A stretch of DNA of 64,000 nt, from positions 1 through 64,000 of the forward strand of contig ARYC01000744.1 of NCBI GenBank assembly GCA_000711775.1. The letters are read 5' to 3'. A program made the translations under genes and the position numbers. The notes under the pieces are model-generated. The model had not been told where the DNA came from. It saw only the letters and a program-made list of their open reading frames with translations, and did not search any database. The DNA comes from Oxytricha trifallax. Its lineage: Eukaryota; Ciliophora; Spirotrichea; Sporadotrichida; Oxytrichidae. Shown here in pieces: positions 57,566 through 64,000 of the stretch (position 1 is its first letter; the number at the start of each line of letters is the position of its first letter).

Positions 57566-58229
57566 TTATAGATATATATATATATTACCATTTCAATATT
57601 AAGTATTCTGATTAATGTTAATTTAATTTCGGTAATCTTTAATTTTTCAGATTATTTTGCATAATTAAAATATATTTTGAATATTTATAACTTTTGAATT
57701 TGAAAACATTTATTAGCACAAGAGTATTTATTGATTTTATTTTTTTGCTATTTTAAATCTTATTACTTTATTTAAATAATTTATACCTGTCAATTTATAT
57801 CATAACTGTTTTATAGCTGTAAACTTTATTTACTTTTTATTAATATTGGACATATTGATATCAAGGAAATATTAATTTTTATGCTGAAAATTTCTCCAAT
57901 TAGTTTATTAAATTAATTTTATATGTAATTCAATTAATAAATATAAAAGAATTTTCTTCTTTATACAAATCTGCTCTTTTCCTCATTCTTTTATGTATTT
58001 ATTGAAACTTTTTCAAAATTTATAAAAAGCATATTAAAATTAAGTATTTCCCAATAAAAACAATTCTTTGTTTTTCTCAAGAAGACTTTAAAACTCACCA
58101 AAATATTTGAGAAATAATAATTTAAGGTTCTATATTTTATGAAAGAATTATTTGTGTTTAAATAAGTGATGTAAATATCCATAATAAATTGATCCTTTAA
58201 TTTTAATCACGATTTATAGCTATATTTTG

Positions 58230-58480
58230 ATTTTTAAAATACCAATAGTGAACTTGATAAAGAATTAAAAGATAAAAAGAAAATATCAGAAAAACCATTC
58301 TAAGATTGTGAAGGCGGCTACATGCAAGCTGACTGCTAAGATGAAGTAGAAATAAAGTAAAACATTGGAGAAATTATGGAAGAATGTAATTAAGACAGAG
58401 TAATTTACTGCAGTAACAAAGGTTAATAGGAGAGAGTTGTAAGAATATTATAAGCACACAAAGTTTATAAATATTTTAAT
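58230..58480 (+). CDS. Short host-gene segment, unknown
   Basis: Plus frame: ELDKELKDKKKISEKPFQDC, EGGYMQADCQDEVEIKQNIG, EIMEECNQDRVIYCSNKGQQ, ERVVRILQAHKVYKYF. Uses TAA and TAG as Gln and is GC-richer than its flanks; a likely MDS. No family recognised. Confidence 0.45.
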
Positions 58481-58823
58481 AATTTACATTTTTAAGCTCA
58501 ATATTTATATTTATTAATAATTATTGATATTTTCAAAGTTCATTTTAATTATTACTGATGAATACAAGATTTTAATTTAATAAATAATTAAATTGCAAAT
58601 TCTATCCTATAATATACGCTACCTCGCACAATTTAATTAATGTATTTAAGCTGAAATTAATCTTTTAAAACGTATAAATTATGAAATAAAGCCTTTAAAT
58701 ATAATATTATGCTTATCTTTAGTATCAATGATAACTAGCATTTAGACCTAATATTTTCTTTGAAGTTTTATGACTATTTAGATGTTCTTATACAATCCTA
58801 GCATTAAAACTTTTCTTTATAAA

Positions 58824-58985
58824 TGGCTACTCAGAGTGATGTTGCCCAATTTAACCATGAGAAGATTGCTGTTAAACTGCTTGAGTGAGTTAAGATTATT
58901 AATTCCTTTTAGTACTTAGAGACGCAGAAGTTTGAGATATGTTTTGTTAGTTCCTGCTATTCTTTTAATTGACAAATATTCCATA
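58824..58985 (+). CDS. Possible gene start, unknown
   Basis: ATG at 58824: MATQSDVAQFNHEKIAVKLL, then a GTGAGT...TTTTAG intron of 28 nt, and DTQRRRSLRYVLLVPAILL. The alternative reading after the intron is YLETQKFEICFVSSCYSF. The segment is convergent with the PG-rich gene. Family unknown. Confidence 0.3.
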
Positions 58986-58989
58986 ATAA

Positions 58990-61556
58990 TGCATTTATCA
59001 TTATTCTAGAGATGAAATAATACTTTAATATCTTGTGTAAATTACCATCTTAGAGGTCATAGGATCTTGGCCCAAGCTTCTATTTGTAATCAGTAGCATT
59101 TGCTTTCAGAGTTAAATGTAACTCAGATGCAAAGTTTGTCCTTGAGTTTAAGATAGAATCGTATCCAACATTAGCTACTGTTCAAATATAACCATTATTA
59201 TTTGGTCCAAGGATTGGACATTATTGTTCTAAGACTGCGTATTTAAATTTAAGAGAATGCATTTTTATAGAAAAATTTAATAACTATTATTGCTACTTTT
59301 AATACTAAAATCTTGGAGAAACACTACCATTGAAAGACTTAGCCTCCTAGTTTTAATATTTTACTTTCTGTAGTAAGTTAATCATATTTCTCTCTTAGTC
59401 ATGAAATTTCTCTTGCATCACAGCTAAATTTTCTTAGGCTTTATTGATGACTTCCTACTAACGACTTTTTAAATCTGGAAACATCCTAGTTATCTTACTT
59501 TTAAATATACTTTATGCTTAAATTTGTGATCTCTCTATTTATGTCCTTAAGTCTTCTAGTATTTATTTGGTTTTAGCATCGTTTTCCTGCTGTTGAATGT
59601 TACTTTCAATAATCTCAATCTTCTTCTGTTTAAACCTTAGAGTTTGCGAACTGAAAGGTATGTCTTTATTTGGATTCCTGAAATTTTGTTTTATAATTTC
59701 TGAATCAAGAGATTTAGGGTAATACTATCCTAGACCAGGCAAGGTCATCATTTATTTTTTCTCAGTTTTTACTAGTTCTATAAGCTCCTTTCTGAAGGGA
59801 CTTAGCTCTCTCTTACTTACTCGATTATGAAAATTTTTAGTACACATCTTATTACTGATGGACATAGTTTAGTTGTTAATATTCTTTTAAGTTTAGTGAA
59901 AATCTGATTGCTAATTTATATCATATGAGACCAAAGCTGGATTTTCCAGAAAACTTTGTTTATTAAAGGGGAATTTAGGATTCCGCATAAATATATCAGT
60001 GTTCTTTATCTGAAAAGGATCCAAAGTTCACTCTAGAAGAAACTATTTAAGCTTTTACTTTTTAAGCTAAATCAATTGGGTTTTGCTAAATGGAGGTTCC
60101 AGGCCCTGGTGTCTGTGAGTTAGCAAAATTGGTTCTATTTGAAGTTAAAGCAAAAACAAATGATTGATTATTATAGAATTACAATAGATTTGGAACAATT
60201 TAATTAAATTGATTATTAAATACTTTCTCTGATGATTTTGAAAAATGTTTTAAACTCTGGCTTTAATATACTTTTTGAATAGCGCTTTAAAATTTAGAAA
60301 GACGTTTTTATTGGTAGAATTACTTTATTATAGTTTAAGCAAGAAAGCCCCTTTTATTGTTTTTTGAAATTTTCTCAATTTCAGAAAATCTCACTTCCTT
60401 TGGTAATTTAGGAATATTCTTAACTTCATAAAAAAATGCAAGATCTAGAGCAGAATCTTATTTTATTTTAAATATAAGTCACTTTGGATTAAATAGTTGC
60501 TATGATTCTAGTAATTAGTTATATAGCTTATCTAAATTATTCAAAATTTATTGTATTATTACAATATTATTAACATCGAAAAATCTATTAATTTTCCTCT
60601 TGTTACTTTCATACCCTTCACTATCTTCATTTATAGTATTTCTACTATCATTTCCCAGCATATTTTGTAAATATCCTTCAACTTGTTTCTTAGATGATTG
60701 ACTATTATTAAGTTGATTTTCATTACTTGGGCTTTAATTAATTGATTAATTTCTTCCTCCAAATTTTACACTAGGTGAATGCTTCATAACTAAGCTATGG
60801 TTTGGATCATATAAACCTGGAAAAAGGTAGGATTCATCTTTTGCTTGAGGTAATTTAAGCATGTCAAACAATTAAGTGGCGACTTTCAAATTGTTGAAAT
60901 TATTTTTAGTTGGAGATTTGCCTCCAGATACTTTTGATTTTAGAACTATGCCTTTCCCAGAATCTTAATTTATAGTATCGTTAATTTCGCTCTCTACCAT
61001 TATGTTACTCTCTGCTCTTTAAGATTTCGTAACTACTGAAGAAATACAGGTAGTATAATAGGCAATACTTTAGTCTTAAGTCACTATCCAATTATCCTTT
61101 ACTAAAGAACTTTGCTGCTTTTAATACTTACTTTGCCTTTAATCTTCTTCTTAGATGGTTGACTAGTTAAATGCATCAAGTTTATTCAGATTTATAGTTC
61201 TACTATCAGTTTAAGATTTTAAAATAGCAGAGGGTTGATTATCGCTATCAAATTTATTTCTTACTCTATACACCTTCTGTTTTTATTCACCAATTAGAGA
61301 TATGCTTAAAGAATTTATGATTGAACTTGTTTCTGTAGGTAAATTGTAGCTTAAAAAAATTAGATTTCTATTAAGAACTTGATATTGCACTGGAATCTTT
61401 GATTTAGTTTAGCAGATAAGAAAGCTTGGGACTCCGACTTTTATAGCTAGATGTATAACTCTACTTAAATGATAAATTTCTAGAAATTTTTAAAGCTTAA
61501 GTCACCTCCAATTCTACTTTCAGTATAATCATAATGACCTGGGCCTGGCAAGAGAC
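58990..61556 (-). CDS. PG-rich repeat (STPG/SHIPPO-like) ciliary protein, IES-split
   Basis: Minus strand. MDS 1 (61556-60573): L-P-G-P-G-H-Y-D-Y, RIGGDLSFKNF, one shift, then ETSSIINSLSISLIGEQKQK, ILKSQTDSRTINLNKLDAFN, KATQLFDMLKLPQAKD-like text, F-P-G-L-Y-D-P-N-H-S, KHSPSVKFGGRN, ending NRFFDVNN. IES 60167-60572. MDS 2: NQSFVFALTSNRTNFANSQT, P-G-P-G-T, SSRVNFGSFSDKEH, RKELIELVKTEKKQMMTLPG, Q-Y-Y-P-K-S, FKQKKIEIIESNIQQQENDA, NLAVMQEKFHDQERNMINLL (coiled coil), GSVSPRF, then after an in-frame TGA at about 59190, YDSILNSRTNFAS and LGPRSYDL. The P-G-P-G-x-Y and F-G motifs are those of sperm-tail PG-rich proteins, inner microtubule proteins of cilia. Start codon outside the recognised part. Confidence 0.7.
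60167..60572 (-). other. IES that is a decayed M1 element, 7-bp pointer ATTATTA
   Basis: ATTATTA at 60167-60173 and 60566-60572. Joining gives GAT-GTT-AAT-AAT-CAA-TCA on minus (D-V-N-N-Q-S), exactly in frame. The excised 399 bp begins TATTATAGAATTACAATAGAT and ends TTGTATTATTACAATA, decayed M1 termini, and its interior aligns with the M1 copies at 15.76 and 16.45 kb (ATAGCGCTTTAAAATT, CCCCTTTTATT, CATTTTGGATT-like and TGCTATGATTCTAG blocks). Confidence 0.75.
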
Positions 61557-61565
61557 TTTTCCCCA

Positions 61566-61690
61566 TATATACTCAAAACACTAAAACCCCTTAATGAGGT
61601 TTATAAGTGCTTTGATTTGTAGGGAATTTGTTAGGGGTTGGGGTTATTAATAGGTTTTAATGTGAAATATTTAGTAAATGTATTTAATTT
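61566..61690. repeat. TBE-like element terminus with degenerate telomeric repeats
   Basis: ACTCAAAACACTAAAACCCC near 61570 and TTAGGGGTTGGGGTTATTAA near 61630 are degenerate C4A4/G4T4 telomere-type repeats, as expected at the ends of telomere-bearing elements. The zinc-finger/kinase gene begins just inside. Confidence 0.45.
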
Positions 61691-61699
61691 AATCACTCA

Positions 61700-62790
61700 A
61701 AATGCACTTTAGGATCAAGTGGGAGAGGTCTAAAGTTTATCTTTCTTAACCACAACTCTATCTGCTCTATTGATATGTCTGATCTTGGTTTGGTTTTATT
61801 ATTATTGAGTCTGCCATTTGCTTTATTGGTTGTGAGACTCTTGTTTTATCTATAAATTACTTTATTCGTTGCTTAGCAAGTTTCTCGCACCTTGTAGAAT
61901 AGTAATCGTTGCGAGGCATATCGCACTCTATTATTATTGCTGCAAATGCCAATACATCCCACTTAAAGTCATCCAGTCTTCTCTTTCTGGATAGTATCCT
62001 TGAGTTTCCATTACAGTTCCAAGCATTGATACTTTAACTCTTTAGGCTCTGTTGAAATCGATTATTGCTACTCTTACTGGTGAAAAGTTTATCATTATAT
62101 TTTCTGGCTTTAAATCTCTGTGAACAAACCCTAACTTGTGAAGCTCTTTAATGCCTTGTATGGTCTGAGTTGCTATTTATCCAAGTTACTTATGATTCCT
62201 TTGATCTGTTATGAAATCTCTTAGAGTCATTTCATAGAGTGGGAGTCTGAAAGCAACATGATCCTTGGCAAGGAGAACAGTATCTAGCTTGATTAAGTAA
62301 CTACACTCTTTAAACTTTGCTTGAGTGAGTACTTGATACTCATTTTTAAACTCCATATACTATTTATCATCACTTAAAAGATAGTTGAAGGGATACACCT
62401 TGTATGCGTATTGATGATCGTTGATAACTTTCTTATCAAAGGAGTCGTCTATTATAAGGCAGCTTTAAAGAGAAGTATCTAGGTCAATTTAAGCAAGAAC
62501 CAGTATTTTCTTGTATTGGATCTTGATCATAATTTTTGTTATTTCAGAGGTCAGTTGGTTGCGTGCCTTCTTAACGGTCTCTAACTCTCTAGCTTATTCA
62601 GGTACTCCGACCTTAGAATAGTCCCTCGGTTTTCTTTTGTTTAGAAGCTTCCGCTCAACTTCATGATTCTCAACTTCTATATTTTTCTTGTGAGCTTTAA
62701 ATAGATGCTTCTTCAAGTCTCTTGTATGAGAGTATTGCTTATGGCACTCAAAGCAATCATAAAACCCCAATGTTGTTATTTACAATTTTT
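61700..62790 (-). CDS. TBE-like zinc-finger / protein-kinase protein (57K-like)
   Basis: Minus strand: F-Y-D-C-F-E-C-H-K-Q-Y...H-L-F-K-A-H is a C2H2 finger (C-X2-C...H-X4-H). A linker follows (ARELETVKKARNQLTSEITK), then a kinase domain: YAYKVYPFNYLLSDDKQYME, FRLPLYEMTLRDFI, G-I-K-E-L-H-K-L-G-F-V-H-R-D-L-K-P-E-N-I (catalytic loop intact), A-I-I-D-F-N-R-A (D-F-N instead of D-F-G), G-Y-Y-P-E-R (APE region), one shift, F-K-W-D-V-L-A-F-A. Zinc-finger plus kinase is the hallmark of the 57-kDa gene of hypotrich TBE transposons. Only TGA acts as stop; many TAA/TAG Gln codons. The role of the kinase in transposition is unknown. Confidence 0.8.
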
Positions 62791-62851
62791 TGTAGACGAT
62801 AATAATTAATCAAAATGCAATTACTTGAAACTTATAATCATATAACTCACT

Positions 62852-63145
62852 TCACAAATTGTCTAATCTCTCTCTCAAAGTCTTTAGATGATCTTGCCCC
62901 TCCCGGTCCAGGTCCTTGATCTCTGCGCATTCTCCATCCTTTGGTCTGAATTTCGATGCTTCCTTCATCAACACATCCACGGTGTCCTGGGAGATGGCGG
63001 CCTTGAATCTCTGCAAGAACTTAATGGGGAGGTGGGGTGAGCTCTGCATGAGCATGGCCAGGTCCTTAGTGAATCCTTTTAGGATGTTTTCTCTTCTTTG
63101 ACTTTCCTTGCTTATTGACAGGAGGTCTCTTGTCTCTATCAGCAT
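62852..63145 (-). CDS. N-terminal part or upstream gene of the TBE-like ZF/kinase locus
   Basis: ATG at 63145 to TGA at 62852: MLIETRDLLSISKESQRREN, ILKGFTKDLAMLMQSSPHLP, IKFLQRFKAAISQDTVDVLM, ending KTLRERLDNL. Helical and GC-rich. It lies 60-90 bp upstream of the zinc-finger frame on the same strand and could be its N-terminal exon, although I cannot draw a canonical intron between them. Confidence 0.5.
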   Translation of the reverse strand: MLIETRDLLSISKESQRRENILKGFTKDLAMLMQSSPHLPIKFLQRFKAAISQDTVDVLMKEASKFRPKDGECAEIKDLDREGQDHLKTLRERLDNL

Positions 63146-63446
63146 CTCGGTTCATGATATTGTCTACAGTTTCATTATTCTTGATTGGATCTTAGTTAGT
63201 GGGAGGCAATCAGAATGTCAAGCTCAGGAGAACTTCACATGGAATTTTTCAAATCGTTGAATTTTACAGAGAGCTTGTCGCAGGCGAATTCGACGATTTT
63301 TAGCAAGCCACCATAGTCTTAGCTTACTTCGATCGAGAGAGCGCAGCCTGAGCAAGAGAGTTACAAATAACTGAGCAGGCAGCTGTTTACCAGACAAAGA
63401 TTATTAAGGGTATACTTTTGCTGATGACGCCAGGTAGTTTGAATAT

Positions 63447-63797
63447 TCAAAACCACTCGACCCTCAGAATCCTCATAAGTTGACAGCTTGCAGAGAAAAG
63501 AATGCTATATCCGTATTGCTTTAAGACCTTGTAGAGTGCTGCCTCCATACAAGCAAGTTTGACTGTCATAGACTAGGGTGCCAAGAATCCTGATTTAGAA
63601 GGGTTTATGCTGATACACTTTGAAACTAGAGTAGTATAGATTTCACTAGGCGGAATGCACTAGAGCTTCGTGCTTTTGCAATGGTGTCTTGTGCCTTTGA
63701 CGAAAATGAGTATTCGGGATGCCAACTGGCTTGGCGGCTCTGAGCCAAAGTTATCTGGACAGCAGGCGTTCTTGAGATAATTGCTGTGACTTGCCAT
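63447..63797 (-). CDS. ORF in TBE-like element, unknown
   Basis: ATG at 63797 to TGA at 63447 (116 codons): MASHSNYLKNACCPDNFGSE, PPSQLASRILIFVKGTRHHC, SMTVKLACMEAALYKVLKQY. The region is GC-rich and other minus frames are also open (for instance PVGIPNTHFRQRHKTPLQKH), so the frame is not certain. Upstream, at the window edge, the minus strand reads GGSHDDSIHYQTMGNILDPT followed by GTAAGA, a possible 5' exon. It belongs with the kinase element. Confidence 0.3.
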
Positions 63798-64000
63798 CTA
63801 ATCACTTATCTTATGTAATAGGTTACGTTGTGCTCCTTCCCTACATATGGTGTTAGCAACTAAGCCTCTAATCTTACCTTAATAGAGGTGCTGAGACATC
63901 CGTAGTGGGATCCAAGATATTTCCCATGGTTTGGTAATGTATCGAATCATCGTGAGACCCTCCAATATGGCGGCCGCCATCTTCCTTCTCAACAATACAA

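Noticed and set aside
59180..59200. In-frame TGA in the PG-rich gene taken as evidence for read-through
   Set aside because: A single TGA in an assembly with many base-level problems, close to the 3' end of the gene, is better explained by error, a small IES or the true stop.
62916..63101. Plus-strand 61-residue ORF
   Set aside because: It is antisense to the helical 97-residue minus-strand frame of the TBE-like element.
1..64000. CRISPR arrays, bacterial operons, ribosome binding sites, tRNA or rRNA genes
   Set aside because: Spliceosomal introns, ciliate code and IES structure exclude a bacterial context; I found no regular spacer array and no sequence I could fold into a convincing tRNA or match to rRNA.

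Overview
The window looks like germline (micronuclear) DNA of a spirotrich ciliate, most likely a hypotrich relative of Oxytricha, Stylonychia or Tetmemena. It is very AT-rich. Long reading frames appear only when TAA and TAG are read as glutamine and TGA as the sole stop. Under that code recognisable protein families emerge: a dual-specificity phosphatase, an RNF170-like ubiquitin ligase, an FHA/RING-CH protein, a PG-rich ciliary protein, a cyclic-nucleotide-binding protein, transposases and MT-A70 methyltransferases. Host genes are split into macronuclear-destined segments (MDSs) by internal eliminated sequences (IESs). At several junctions I can rejoin the frame exactly at short direct repeats (pointers) of 4 to 10 bp. 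All functions are inferred from motifs I can read; no database was searched. Many single-base frameshifts lie in homopolymers and may be assembly errors.

Layout. 0-0.3 kb: 3' end of a Tc1/mariner-type transposase. 0.3-5 kb: AT-rich with coding-like islands. 5-6 kb: a 940-bp near-perfect palindrome. 6.1-9.1 kb: three minus-strand coding segments. 9.6-10.9 kb: tandem units of a dispersed repeat (repeat B). 11.8-15.4 kb: TBE-like transposon copy 1, with a transposase, a 22K-like gene and a C2H2 zinc-finger/MT-A70 gene. 15.7-16.9 kb: two M1 elements. 17.8-25.5 kb: long plus-strand Q/N-rich coding segments ending in a cyclic-nucleotide-binding gene cut by an M1 foldback element. 26.3-26.7 kb: another Q-rich segment. 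28.4-30.7 kb: a minus-strand multi-exon gene. 30.8-35.1 kb: TBE-like copy 2 with the same three genes in the same order and orientation. 35.1-37.5 kb: decayed minus-strand genes of unknown identity. 37.7-39.9 kb: two more M1 elements. 40-42.4 kb: a minus-strand host gene with two IESs. 42.6-43.8 kb: RNF170-like gene. 45.9-46.6 kb: kinase-like segment. 46.85-49.3 kb: DUSP12-like phosphatase with a 1-kb IES that carries a foldback element. 49.5-50.6 kb: unknown plus-strand segments. 50.6-54.2 kb: FHA/RING-CH gene interrupted by repeat B. 54.4-55.1 kb: cysteine-rich, probably secreted protein. 57.4-58.9 kb: small coding islands. 59-61.6 kb: PG-rich (STPG/SHIPPO-like) gene whose IES is itself a decayed M1 element. 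61.6-64 kb: one end of a third TBE-like element with the zinc-finger/kinase gene.

The main point of interest is the pair of syntenic transposons carrying a zinc-finger/MT-A70 (adenine methyltransferase-like) gene in the place where the third element carries a zinc-finger/kinase gene. The second is direct evidence that one element family (M1) exists here both as recognisable elements and as an IES inside a host gene.
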